64,000 nt of DNA from Prosthecobacter debontii (GCA_945862245.1 CAMAXN010000008.1:19256-83255); one strand, 5' to 3'. Numbered from the stretch's first letter, positions 1-9,502 are shown. The notes: generated from the sequence alone by a model not told the origin. Numbers and translations are program-made.

Positions 1-720
1 CAGGTCGAGCGCCTTGTGGCGGGCGAACTCGTTATCGAAACGCATGGGTTCCTTGGACATCACCTCATTGCCGCGAATGACAACAGCGCTTTCCAGTGAA
101 CCGCCTTTGATTAGGCCTTTTTCCAAAAGCGGTTTTACATCCTCGTAATGGACGAAGGTGCGAGCGGGCGCGATTTCCTTTTCGTAGAGTTCTGGAGTGA
201 CCTCCGAGGAAAAGTATTGGGTGAAACGACCTTCAAGACCAACGTTGGTAATAGAGACACGGAAGGTCTTGGATGGGACGATGGTGATAAGCGTGCCATC
301 GCCCATTTCCTGGTGGATGGGTTCGCGGATTTCCCAAACCTTGCGGATGGTGTTCTGGGATTTGATGCCGGCTTTCTTGATTAGTTCCACGAAAGGACGC
401 GAGGAGCCGTCGCCAATTGGCGGCTCGTTGGCATCCATTTCGATGATCGCGTTGTCAATACCCATACCGGTGAGGGCAGAGAGGACATGCTCGATGGTAT
501 GAACTTTCACTGAACCCTCCGCAAGCGTGGTGGCACGCTCGACAGTCTGCACCTTGTCGGCATCTGCACTGATGAATGGCTGGTCAGCAAGGTCGATACG
601 GCGAAATTTGAAGCCGTAGTTCTCCGGCGCTGGCTTGAGCGTGAGTGTGACTTTTTGCCCAGTGTGAAGGGAGGTTCCTTCGAGCGTAGCGGATTTTGCG
701 AGAGTCTGCTGTTTGGACAT
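1..720 (-). CDS. lpxC: UDP-3-O-acyl-N-acetylglucosamine deacetylase LpxC (C-terminal part beyond the left edge)
   Basis: Reverse-strand reading from ATG at 720: MSKQQTLAKSATLEGTSLHTGQKVTLTLKPAPENYGFKFRRIDL...VHTIEHVLSALTGMGIDNAIIEMDANEPPIGDGSSRPFVELI; contains the LpxC HTIEHVLSAL and GDGSS motifs. Open to the window edge. Confidence 0.93.
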   Translation of the reverse strand, partial: MSKQQTLAKSATLEGTSLHTGQKVTLTLKPAPENYGFKFRRIDLADQPFISADADKVQTVERATTLAEGSVKVHTIEHVLSALTGMGIDNAIIEMDANEPPIGDGSSRPFVELIKKAGIKSQNTIRKVWEIREPIHQEMGDGTLITIVPSKTFRVSITNVGLEGRFTQYFSSEVTPELYEKEIAPARTFVHYEDVKPLLEKGLIKGGSLESAVVIRGNEVMSKEPMRFDNEFARHKALDL

Positions 721-747
721 GAAACTTTAAAATTTAAACTTTAAACC

Positions 748-2745
748 TCAAGGAAGAGGGTCTTTGGATAGTTCTTCCTCAGCTTCGCGCACAGGTTCCG
801 TGGGCTGGATGGGCGCTTCCATGGTTTCGGATGTGGCTTCTTGGATTTCAGTTGAAGCTTCTTCAGGTTCTGAGATTGATTCGGAAACTTCTGGGGATGG
901 ATCTTCGCTAGAGGAAGGTTCTTCTGGGGTTGCTTCGGGTGCTGCCTGAGATTCCGAAGCTGTTTCCTTTGATGATATCTCTTCTGAGGAGGGTTTGGCA
1001 GGGCGGATTGAATCTGCGGGAGATGTTGGGGAGTTATTTTGTCCCGCCATTTCGCTGCGCTCGGTTGCCGCCACGGCTTTTTTCTTTGGCTGCTTGGGCT
1101 TTTTGGGTTCCTGGGGTTTGGGCGGATCCTGAACAACTAGGGTATCGTCGGTGTACAGGAGGATGTGACCTTGCTGGAGTAGCCAGAATAGATCGGCTGC
1201 GTAGCCTTGTGGCGGGGCGGTGGAGCCCTCGGGAAGCATGGCTTGCCAGAGACCTTCGAGTTTTGCGGGTGGGTTTTCGCGGATCCATTTCACCATCTGT
1301 CCAGGGCGCTCGGCTAGCACGGCGTCCAAGGCAAGGGCGTGGGGCCGGGCGGGGCCGGTGAATAGCTTGCCTTTGCGCTTGAAGACGGGCATATGCTCGG
1401 ACTCAAGGATTTTACAGACGTCTGGGATTAGGATCGCGGGGTGCTTGCGGTGATGGGAACCGGTTGCTTTTAGGCGGACCAGCAGACCGGGGGAGAGGTT
1501 ACGGGCGGGGATGGCGGCGGAAACCTTTGCTTTGCGGGTGAGTTGGTAGGCCTTGCCGAGGACTTCAGCAGCGAGTGCAGATTCAAATTCAGCACGATCT
1601 GTGAACCATTTTAACTCGGGAGCGACGGGTTCTTCCGAGGCGGGAGTTTCCTCAACGGGTTCGGCAGATTCCAAAGCTGCTTCGTCAGTAGCGAGAATTT
1701 CTTCTTTCGTCGCGGGCTCTTCAACTGGTGGAATGGAATCTTCCGTTGTGGACTCTTCGGCTGGTAGAATGGTATCTTCCGTCACGGGGGATGGCATTGA
1801 TTCGACTGGGCTGATGCAATCTTCTGCGACGGCTTGATCAGCTGCGGGTGCTGGTTCCGGTTTGGGTTCTTGGGCTTGGCGTATTGATTCAGCCACCACG
1901 GCTTTCGATTCCTCGTCAGAAAGAATACGCCAGCGGGTCTGGATTTTCATGGAGTCCATCCACGCGCCCACGGCATCTTCAGAACGCTCGGTGCGGATTT
2001 TCGCAGTGTAAGAATCAAAAGGCATTTCCGAAAAGAACTCACGGTGTATGCGGCGTATCTCTGTCTGGTAAGCGTGGTAGTTCGGCGGACCAAGGATCTT
2101 TCCGGAGATGCCGCAGCGGGCGACGGATTGGAAATTTCCTTTCGGCGGGTCAATCTCGACGGTGGTTTCCGTGATAAAGCGGTTTTTCCAAGGGGCATCG
2201 AGCAGGTGATGTAGGGCTTCTTCTTTGGTGAGGAAGAGTGCCTCATCGAGTTTGCAACGGAAGAAGGGTTCATGCTTCTCGGAGATCTCGAAAGTGGCAC
2301 GGCAGCGAACGCGCTCAGCGAGGATGATCTCGGCGATGTCGAAAAGTGGATAGACGCGGGCGACCTGTTGTATTTCCTTACAAACGAGCTGTATAGCGGC
2401 CTTATCAGGAAGTATGGAAACATTAACGCCTTCGGCGGGTGCGATGAACTCCTCGCGGCGGGCGATCTCAGGGCCGCGTCCACCGCCTTTTTGGAAATCG
2501 CGGCGGTCACCACTTTCGCGGCGTACCTTGTTATCTCTGCCGTCATCGCGCTGAACTCTGCGGTCTCCACCCTCTCGACGTCCTCGGTTTTCGCCCCGGT
2601 CATCGATGCGGCGCTGTGGCGGCACACGCTCTGGGGACTTGTGTGTATGCTTGACGGACGGCTCGAATTTCGCGCGTGCCCACGAGGGACCGAGAGCAAA
2701 TTCAGTTAATAGGCTTTCGAGGGGATTGGGAGGGTTATCGCTCAC
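748..2745 (-). CDS. Hypothetical protein with an Arg/Gly/Asp-rich N-terminus and an acidic Glu/Pro-rich C-terminus
   Basis: 665-aa ORF. N-terminus ERVPPQRRIDDRGENRGRREGGDRRVQRDDGRDNK; two non-low-complexity blocks in the middle; low-complexity tail. Sits directly upstream of lpxC on the same strand. Confidence 0.75.
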   Translation of the reverse strand: MSDNPPNPLESLLTEFALGPSWARAKFEPSVKHTHKSPERVPPQRRIDDRGENRGRREGGDRRVQRDDGRDNKVRRESGDRRDFQKGGGRGPEIARREEFIAPAEGVNVSILPDKAAIQLVCKEIQQVARVYPLFDIAEIILAERVRCRATFEISEKHEPFFRCKLDEALFLTKEEALHHLLDAPWKNRFITETTVEIDPPKGNFQSVARCGISGKILGPPNYHAYQTEIRRIHREFFSEMPFDSYTAKIRTERSEDAVGAWMDSMKIQTRWRILSDEESKAVVAESIRQAQEPKPEPAPAADQAVAEDCISPVESMPSPVTEDTILPAEESTTEDSIPPVEEPATKEEILATDEAALESAEPVEETPASEEPVAPELKWFTDRAEFESALAAEVLGKAYQLTRKAKVSAAIPARNLSPGLLVRLKATGSHHRKHPAILIPDVCKILESEHMPVFKRKGKLFTGPARPHALALDAVLAERPGQMVKWIRENPPAKLEGLWQAMLPEGSTAPPQGYAADLFWLLQQGHILLYTDDTLVVQDPPKPQEPKKPKQPKKKAVAATERSEMAGQNNSPTSPADSIRPAKPSSEEISSKETASESQAAPEATPEEPSSSEDPSPEVSESISEPEEASTEIQEATSETMEAPIQPTEPVREAEEELSKDPLP

Positions 2746-2800
2746 GTGCGTGAATAATATAGACTAGATTTTGGAAAGACAAACATGCTTTCAAACGCAT

Positions 2801-4087
2801 TCAGGCAGACGAGAGGGCTTGTTGCAAGACTGAGAGATGACGGTTTATCGCGCCATTGTGGGAGGATAAAACACGTTTTGCCATGTCAGTAAGATCCGCA
2901 GCGCAAGCGGGATCGAGTGCGGTGCGGATGACGAGTGCTAGGGAGACTTCGTCATCGGCGACAAGTGCTCCGCCGTTTTCCAAGAGGTGGCGAGCTAGCG
3001 GCTGGAAGTTGTCCATGCGCGGACCTAGGATGAGGGGCTTACCAGCTAGGATGGCCTCGGCGGGATTCTGACCACCGACTGATAAAAAGGATTTTCCGAT
3101 GATGATGACGTCCGCGTGGGCGGTCCAAGTAGCGAGTTCCCCGGTGGTATCAATCACGAAGACCTGAGGATTTTTGGTAGGTTGAGAAAAGGCACTCCGC
3201 AAAGTCACGATGAAACCGGCGTTAGAAAGAGCGCGGGCGACCTCGGCGCGGCGCTCGGCGTGACGCGGGACAATAACGGGCAGCGCAGCTGAATCCGCGG
3301 CAATGATGGCACGGGCGAGCATTTCCTCCTCGCCAGGAAATGTGCTTGCAGCAAGCACGACGGGACGGTTTTTTCCGAACGCGGCGAGCATTTCCGCAAA
3401 GGCGGGATCCAGCGCAGGCACCGGAGCGGACTCGGAATCAAATTTCAAGCTACCTGTAAGATGAATGTTTTCCGGAGCGATTCCGAGCTCCAGCCAAAGG
3501 GCGCGATGCCCCTCTTCCTGGATGCAGACGGCGGAGAGCTTCGAGAAAAACAGGCGCAGGGCGGGCGCGAATTTCAGCAGCCGGCGGGCGGACCGGGGAG
3601 AAGTGCGGGCATTGGCGAGATCGACGCGGATGCCACGATTTTCGGCGATGCGGAGGAGGTTCGGCCAGACCTCGCCCTCGATTAGGACGATGCGTTCCGG
3701 CTCGAAGCGGTCGAAGTAGCGGCGGATCATCCACGGGAAATCCAGTGGCGCGTAGGTCACGCGAAGACCGGGGATGGCGGCGCTTGTCGCGAGGTGGTGG
3801 CCGGTGGCAGTGCCGGTCGCGAGCACGAAGCGCGCGCTGGGTTTCTCAGTGGCCCACGCTTTCAGCAGCTTGAGCGCTAGCATCGTTTCCCCGACGCTGA
3901 CCGCGTGAAAGTGGATCGCGCCGGAGGGCTCGAACTCGGCCTTGCCGTAATAGATGCCGATCCGCTCGTTGAGACCCGTGCCGAAACCGCTACGCCGCAA
4001 CATTTTCAACACCCATCCAGGAAACGCGATGAGGAAAAGCAGCGGCATCAGCGCTCGGTAAATCAGGAATGCGAGGCTGCCTATCAT
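2801..4087 (-). CDS. waaA: 3-deoxy-D-manno-octulosonic acid (Kdo) transferase
   Basis: 428 aa; N-terminal membrane anchor, then IHFHAVSVGE, LIEGEVWPNLL and GGQNPAEAILAGKPLILGPRMDNF, typical of KdtA/WaaA. Confidence 0.93.
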   Translation of the reverse strand: MIGSLAFLIYRALMPLLFLIAFPGWVLKMLRRSGFGTGLNERIGIYYGKAEFEPSGAIHFHAVSVGETMLALKLLKAWATEKPSARFVLATGTATGHHLATSAAIPGLRVTYAPLDFPWMIRRYFDRFEPERIVLIEGEVWPNLLRIAENRGIRVDLANARTSPRSARRLLKFAPALRLFFSKLSAVCIQEEGHRALWLELGIAPENIHLTGSLKFDSESAPVPALDPAFAEMLAAFGKNRPVVLAASTFPGEEEMLARAIIAADSAALPVIVPRHAERRAEVARALSNAGFIVTLRSAFSQPTKNPQVFVIDTTGELATWTAHADVIIIGKSFLSVGGQNPAEAILAGKPLILGPRMDNFQPLARHLLENGGALVADDEVSLALVIRTALDPACAADLTDMAKRVLSSHNGAINRHLSVLQQALSSA

Positions 4088-4638
4088 ATCTCTGGGTGAG
4101 CGAGGATTATGATCGCACTGGAGCCGTATTCGCGGCGATCAATTAAGCGTAAGTGGGGCGACTGCGGGGTGGGTTGGGCGGAGGAAATCTCGATCACGAG
4201 ATACCCGTCAGCAGTGAGCCTTTGTGGAAAATTTTCGAATGCCATGAGCTTGGCGGCGAGGTCGGTGTCACCGTAGCCTTTCCAATAAGGCGGATCGGCG
4301 AGGATTAGATCGTAGGTAGCGGTTTCGCGACTGAGGAAAGAGAAAACCTCAGCCTTCACGCAACGGCCACCTTCGAGGCGGGCTTTTTTCAGGTTTTCAT
4401 AGGACACCGCGATGGCCTGCCGGTGCTCGTCAACAAAAACGCAGGAGGCAGCACCCCGGCTCAACGCCTCGAGACCCAGCGCACCAGAACCGCAGAAAAG
4501 ATCGAGAACTCGTGCCCCCTCAATCGTTTCCCCAAGAATGGAGAAGATCGCCTGGCGGACGAAGTCCGTGGTTGGTCGCGCAACTGCCGATGGCACTTTG
4601 ATCGCGATGCGCCCAGCTTTTCCTGAAATGATCCGCAT
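4084..4638 (-). CDS. rsmD: 16S rRNA (guanine(966)-N(2))-methyltransferase RsmD
   Basis: MRIISGKAGRIAIKVPS...RPTTDFVRQAIFSIL...VLDLFCGSGALGLEALSRGA...LILADPPYWKG; start chosen at the conserved MRIISG. Confidence 0.93.
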   Translation of the reverse strand: MRIISGKAGRIAIKVPSAVARPTTDFVRQAIFSILGETIEGARVLDLFCGSGALGLEALSRGAASCVFVDEHRQAIAVSYENLKKARLEGGRCVKAEVFSFLSRETATYDLILADPPYWKGYGDTDLAAKLMAFENFPQRLTADGYLVIEISSAQPTPQSPHLRLIDRREYGSSAIIILAHPEI

Positions 4639-4723
4639 CTGCATCAAATCTCAAATTTCAAACATAAAACTTCAAGGAAGAACGGTTGTGCGCGGCGATG
4701 GAAGGGGGTTAGAATTCCCCCCG

Positions 4724-5131
4724 ATGTCTATGGAACCGATGAAAGACGGGCTGCGGTCCCATGTCCGGATTGATTTCTACGGTAATGTCCATAAACGGAT
4801 GCGGGGCAGCGATGTGGCGAGCCGCTACGCGAAAGAGGTGGAAGTGCTCAAGACTCTAGAGCAACGAGGATGCCCTTATGTTCCTCGGGTTCTAGAGGAA
4901 CATCCGGAGGAATTTTATTTTGTCTCCACGAACTGCGGCCGCCCCGCTCCGCAGATCACCAAGCAGAAAGCGGACTCACTCTTCGCAGCTTTAGAGCGGG
5001 ATTACGGTGTGCGCCACCTCGACGCGGAATCGCGCAATATCACCTATTCTGACAAGCTGGGCCGATTCTGCATCATCGATTTCGAGCTCGCAGAAATTCT
5101 GCCTGATCCCCATCCACCGGAAAAAACCTAA
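4724..5131 (+). CDS. Small protein-kinase-fold protein (RIO/Bud32/lipopolysaccharide-kinase-like)
   Basis: Start taken at internal ATG 4724. HKRMRGS...AKEVEVLKTLEQRGCPYVPRVLEEH...VRHLDAESRNITYSDKLGRFCIIDFELAE resembles a kinase K, helix-C Glu, HLD...N catalytic loop and DFE segment. Directly followed by PP2C. Confidence 0.7.
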   Translation: MSMEPMKDGLRSHVRIDFYGNVHKRMRGSDVASRYAKEVEVLKTLEQRGCPYVPRVLEEHPEEFYFVSTNCGRPAPQITKQKADSLFAALERDYGVRHLDAESRNITYSDKLGRFCIIDFELAEILPDPHPPEKT

Positions 5132-5134
5132 ACC

Positions 5135-5944
5135 ATGCCGCAGCAACCAAAGTTCCAATGGGCAGGTGCTTCCGTGAGCGGCTCCCGCAAGCCCCGCAAC
5201 GATGACTCATGGATCGTTTTTTCATCCGATATCAACGGCGCGACGAAACTCGGCGATATCGGCGAGGAAGCTATTGCCACTTGCGACCTAGTCTTCGCCG
5301 TATCCGATGGCATGGGCGGCGGCAACGCGGGCGATCTCGCCTCCTCCCTGATCCTGGAACGCATGACGGCGATCATCCCGGAAACGTTCCGCGCGGCGGC
5401 GGCGGGCTTTTTCCCCGACTCCATCGCCCACCTCCAGCAAGCACTCAAGGAAGTCCACGAGCACATCAATGCGGTAGGGTCGGGAATGGATGATAAAAAA
5501 GGCATGGCCGCGACGCTCGCGCTGGCCTGGTTCACGCCGGAAAACTTATATCTGGCGAACGTCGGCGACTCACGCATCTACCGGAGCCGCGGCGGGAAAC
5601 TGGAGCAACTCACCAAAGACCACACCACGGCCTGGGCGCAGTGGAAACGCGGCGAGATCCACGAGATCCAATACCGCACCCACCCCCGCCGTTCCGCGCT
5701 CTATGAGGTGGTCGGCGGCGGGCATTCACAGGTCTGCCCCCATTTCGCGGCCGTGAATTACCAGCCGGGTGACCGTTTCCTCATCTGCTCCGACGGTCTC
5801 ATCGACGGCGTCTGGGAACGCCACATTTCCGAAGTCCTCGCCACCGAATTGTCGCCCCACGAGGTTTGCGGAAATCTCCTCAAACGCGCCATGGACAACT
5901 CGGGAACGGACGATACAACACTAGTCGTCATCCGCATCGATTGA
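5135..5944 (+). CDS. PP2C-family serine/threonine protein phosphatase
   Basis: SGSRKPRNDDSWIV, VFAVSDGMGGGNAGD, LANVGDSRIYR, FLICSDGLIDGV and TDDTTLVVI match PP2C motifs. Confidence 0.92.
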   Translation: MPQQPKFQWAGASVSGSRKPRNDDSWIVFSSDINGATKLGDIGEEAIATCDLVFAVSDGMGGGNAGDLASSLILERMTAIIPETFRAAAAGFFPDSIAHLQQALKEVHEHINAVGSGMDDKKGMAATLALAWFTPENLYLANVGDSRIYRSRGGKLEQLTKDHTTAWAQWKRGEIHEIQYRTHPRRSALYEVVGGGHSQVCPHFAAVNYQPGDRFLICSDGLIDGVWERHISEVLATELSPHEVCGNLLKRAMDNSGTDDTTLVVIRID

Positions 5945-6093
5945 AACCCGCAGCGGAGACAATCATGATTTACGTCATTGTTAAAATGGCATAAATCATG
6001 CTTTATTTTTGCTTGTCGGTGATGCCGGCGGCTGGATACATATCGCCTGCTCTCAGACAAAACCATCGCTAACCACAAAACAAACAGAACAAA

Positions 6094-7116
6094 ATGGCCA
6101 AATACAAATTGGAATACATCTGGCTCGACGGATACACCCCCGTCCCAAACCTTCGCGGCAAAACCCAAATCAAGGAATTCGCTAGCTTTCCCGCCCTTGA
6201 GGAACTCCCGCTCTGGGGATTCGATGGCTCCTCTACTCGGCAGGCGCCCGGCGGTAGCTCCGATTGCGTGCTCAAACCCGTGGCGATTTTTCCGGACAGC
6301 ACACGCAAGAACGGTGCCATCGTCATGTGTGAAGTCATGATGCCGGATGGCACTCCTCACCCTTCCAATGGGCGCGCCACCATCCTCGACGATCCCGGCG
6401 CATGGTTCGGCTTCGAGCAGGAATATTTTCTCTATCAGGACGGACGCCCCCTCGGTTTCCCTCAGGATGGCTTCCCTAAGGTCGGCCAAGGCCCATACTA
6501 CTGCGGCGTGGGCTACTCTTTCATGGGTGACATCGCCCGCCAGATTGTAGAGGAGCACCTCGACCTCTGCCTCGATGCCGGCATCAACCACGAAGGAATC
6601 AATGCCGAGGTGGCAAAAGGCCAATGGGAATTCCAGATCTTCGGAAAAGGCTCCAAACGGGCCGCCGACGAAATGTGGATTGCCCGCTATCTCCTTCAGC
6701 GCGTTTGCGAAAAGTACGGCATCGATGTGGAATATCACTGCAAGCCGCTCGGCGACAGCGACTGGAACGGATCCGGTATGCACGCGAATTTCTCCACCAC
6801 GTATCTTCGCGAGACAGGTGGCAAGGAGTATTTCGAAGCCCTCATGGCGAAATTCGCCGAGAACGTCGAGGAGCACATCGCCGTCTACGGCCCCGATAAC
6901 CACATGCGCCTCACCGGCCTCCACGAGACCCAGTCGATCGACAAGTTCTCCTACGGGGTTGCCGATCGCGGCGCATCGATCCGCGTTCCGCACAGCTTCG
7001 TCAAAGATGGTAAGTATCAGGGCTACCTCGAAGACCGCCGTCCCAACTCGCAAGGCGATCCCTATCAGATCGCTTCCCGCATCCTCAAGACGATCTCGGA
7101 AGTTCCAACTCCCTGA
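6094..7116 (+). CDS. Glutamine synthetase, type II (GSII)
   Basis: 340 aa; KLEYIWLDGYTPVPNLRGKT, LPLWGFDGSSTRQA, PGAWFGFEQEYF, GINHEGINAEVAKGQWEFQ and GSGMHANFSTTYLR; short eukaryotic-like GSII. Confidence 0.93.
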   Translation: MAKYKLEYIWLDGYTPVPNLRGKTQIKEFASFPALEELPLWGFDGSSTRQAPGGSSDCVLKPVAIFPDSTRKNGAIVMCEVMMPDGTPHPSNGRATILDDPGAWFGFEQEYFLYQDGRPLGFPQDGFPKVGQGPYYCGVGYSFMGDIARQIVEEHLDLCLDAGINHEGINAEVAKGQWEFQIFGKGSKRAADEMWIARYLLQRVCEKYGIDVEYHCKPLGDSDWNGSGMHANFSTTYLRETGGKEYFEALMAKFAENVEEHIAVYGPDNHMRLTGLHETQSIDKFSYGVADRGASIRVPHSFVKDGKYQGYLEDRRPNSQGDPYQIASRILKTISEVPTP

Positions 7117-7151
7117 TTGCTAGGAATCGATCAAGCTCCTCCTATTAGTAA

Positions 7152-7182
7152 GCCGTCTTCCCTTTGGGGAAGGCGGTTTTTT
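7152..7182 (+). terminator. Rho-independent terminator downstream of GSII
   Basis: GCCGTCTTCCCTTTGGGGAAGGCGG followed by TTTTTT. Confidence 0.85.
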
Positions 7183-7260
7183 CTGAGAACTGATATCGAC
7201 TTGCTAATTACCAGATCCTTGCATCCCGGCACGAAAAACCGCAGCATTACAGTTAAGCGT

Positions 7261-9027
7261 ATGCCAAAGCCCGCGACACCAAAGGAAATTACCTACTCCG
7301 GCATCCCAGCCTCACCCGGGATTGCGGTGGGGCCGATCCACGTCATCGCCCGTGGCTTTTCCGCGCCGGAAATCTTTGAGATATCCACAGAGGACATCGA
7401 TGCAGAATGTGAGCGTTTTGATGATGCGGTGGCGGTCACCAAAAAGCAGTTGGTAGAGCTTCAACAACGGCTGGATACCCTTTCAGGTAACTCCGACAGC
7501 GAGATCTTCGAGGCACACGTGATGCTGCTAGAGGATAAGAATCTGCTCGAGAAAGTCTCAGCAGCCATCGGCAGCCGACTCCAAAACGCGGAGTATGCAT
7601 TTTATGCGGTAATGCAGAATTTTCTGGAGGCGATGCGCCGCGTTCCAGATCCATACCTGCGCGAACGCACCGCTGACATCGAGGATGTATGCCAGCGGGT
7701 ATTGAGAAATTTCTGGGTCGATTTGGATAACGATCACGAAACCCCAAAAGAAACACATATCCTACTCGCATACGATTTTTCGCCGTCCGACACCGCCTCT
7801 ATGAACCGACGTCACATGCTCGGATTTGCTACAGAGCAGGGAAGCGTAAACTCCCACACGGCGATCCTAGCGCGATCCTTTGGCATTCCTGCGGTGGTAG
7901 GATTGGGAGCTTCGGTCATCCAAGTGACTACTCTCACACCCGCCGTGATCGATGGATACGCGGGAAAACTAATCCTAAACCCAACTCCCGAGACCCTCGC
8001 CGGTTACACGGCGCTGACCGAAGAAAAGGAAAAGCAACGTTCGGAACTCGATGCCAAACGTGGCGAGGCAACAAATACCCTAGATGGTCGCAAGATCACT
8101 CTTTCCGCGAACATTGAGTTCATCGAGGAGCTCAATGAGGTGACGCGCAGCGGGGCGAAAGGTGTGGGGCTTTATCGCACCGAATTCCTACTCCTCAACG
8201 GTAGCGACATGCCCGATGAGGCGGAGCAAACGGAGGCCTACACTAAGGTCGTCTCTGTGGTCGCACCAAATCTCGTGATCGTCCGCACCCTCGACGCGGG
8301 CGGTGACAAGTTGCCTGTCGAGCCGCTTACCGAGCCTGAGCCCAACCCGTTCCTCGGCTGGCGCGGCATCCGCGTTTCCCTTTCCCGCCCGGCGATGTTC
8401 AGGGATCAGCTCCGCGCCATTCTCCGTGCCAGCCATCACGGTAAAATCGCAGTAATGTTCCCGCTCGTCTCTAGCCTCTCCGAACTCCTCCAGGCGCGCG
8501 AGGCGTTGAAACGCTGCATGGATGAGCTCGATACCGAGGGTGTGCCCTTCGATCATAAGCTTCCCGTTGGGGTCATGATCGAAGTTCCCTCCGCCGCCAT
8601 CTGTGCGGATCTACTCGCACCGCACGTTGACTTTTTCTCCATCGGCACCAACGATCTCATTCAATATACCGTCGCCGTGGATCGTGTAAATCCACACGTT
8701 GCGACACTATACAGACCCACCCATCCCGCCGTGATCCGCCTGATTGGTAAAACGGTAGAGGCTGGCTCCGAACATGGGATCTGGACGGGTGTTTGCGGTG
8801 AAATGGCCGGCGACGTACGCCTCACCCCGCTGCTCATTGGCCTTGGTATTGAAGAACTTTCCGTTTCGCCGAAAATCGCCCCCAAGGTCGGCCAAGTGAT
8901 CCGCTCTCTCGATTTTGCACAATGCAAGGACACGGCAAATGAGGCACTGCTTATGAAAGGTTCATCAGCAATCATGGATCTCACCCTCGCGGTCGCGCGG
9001 GAACGCTATCCGGATCTCCTAGATTAA
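7261..9027 (+). CDS. ptsI: Phosphoenolpyruvate-protein phosphotransferase (PTS enzyme I)
   Basis: GIPASPGIAVGPIHV, TEQGSVNSHTAILARSFGIPAVVG (active His), ANIEFIEE, GVGLYRTEFL, FFSIGTNDLIQYT and VCGEMAGD. Start moved to ATG 7261 because the upstream extension crosses a terminator. Confidence 0.93.
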   Translation: MPKPATPKEITYSGIPASPGIAVGPIHVIARGFSAPEIFEISTEDIDAECERFDDAVAVTKKQLVELQQRLDTLSGNSDSEIFEAHVMLLEDKNLLEKVSAAIGSRLQNAEYAFYAVMQNFLEAMRRVPDPYLRERTADIEDVCQRVLRNFWVDLDNDHETPKETHILLAYDFSPSDTASMNRRHMLGFATEQGSVNSHTAILARSFGIPAVVGLGASVIQVTTLTPAVIDGYAGKLILNPTPETLAGYTALTEEKEKQRSELDAKRGEATNTLDGRKITLSANIEFIEELNEVTRSGAKGVGLYRTEFLLLNGSDMPDEAEQTEAYTKVVSVVAPNLVIVRTLDAGGDKLPVEPLTEPEPNPFLGWRGIRVSLSRPAMFRDQLRAILRASHHGKIAVMFPLVSSLSELLQAREALKRCMDELDTEGVPFDHKLPVGVMIEVPSAAICADLLAPHVDFFSIGTNDLIQYTVAVDRVNPHVATLYRPTHPAVIRLIGKTVEAGSEHGIWTGVCGEMAGDVRLTPLLIGLGIEELSVSPKIAPKVGQVIRSLDFAQCKDTANEALLMKGSSAIMDLTLAVARERYPDLLD

Positions 9028-9109
9028 ACGCGCACCAGTGGCCACTTTCGGCTACCAGATAGAAATAGATTAGGCTACTTAGTAGCCAAAGGTAACCCCT
9101 CCTTACTAG

Positions 9110-9283
9110 CTAATCCGCCAGTGACTGCGAGTAGATGTCTTCCCAAGAATTCAGTATAATGATCATCGGCCGGCAGCAGATTTCGCAGTCGTAATCGTAT
9201 TCAGTCGGCATCTCAGATTCATGTGGAACGGCAATCTCAAAGACCTCAAAACAGGTTGGGCAGGTGACGGGGAAAGTGTGCAT
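9110..9283 (-). CDS. CPXCG-motif cysteine-rich small protein (zinc-ribbon-like)
   Basis: 57-aa ORF absent from the supplied track (below its length cut-off): MHTFPVTCPTCFEVFEIAVPHESEMPTEYDYDCEICCRPMIIILNSWEDIYSQSLAD; CPTC...CEICCRP. Confidence 0.75.
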   Translation of the reverse strand: MHTFPVTCPTCFEVFEIAVPHESEMPTEYDYDCEICCRPMIIILNSWEDIYSQSLAD

Positions 9284-9502
9284 GGCGAAGAAATGGGGTT
9301 ATTTAGATTCCAGCAATATATAGCTATTTCGATAAAACTGCCCGGCGATAAACTCAAGGACACCTCTAACCTGTGTGTAGAAAGCATTTTTTTATAAGAC
9401 CTGATCACACTAGTAGACAAAGTCCAGCCTCTCCCCGACATCCGCAGAGAAACCGAACCTTGATCGCTTGGCGGCGAAACGCTAGACCTGCATTAGCAAA
9501 CC

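Noticed and set aside
5758-7053. 431-aa minus-strand ORF opposite GSII
   Set aside because: Antisense to an unambiguous GSII gene; high-GC codon bias creates long open antisense frames.
7117-7260. N-terminal extension of the ptsI ORF from 7117
   Set aside because: It overlaps a strong GSII terminator; homology-like sequence starts at MPKPATPKEITYSGIPASPG (7261).
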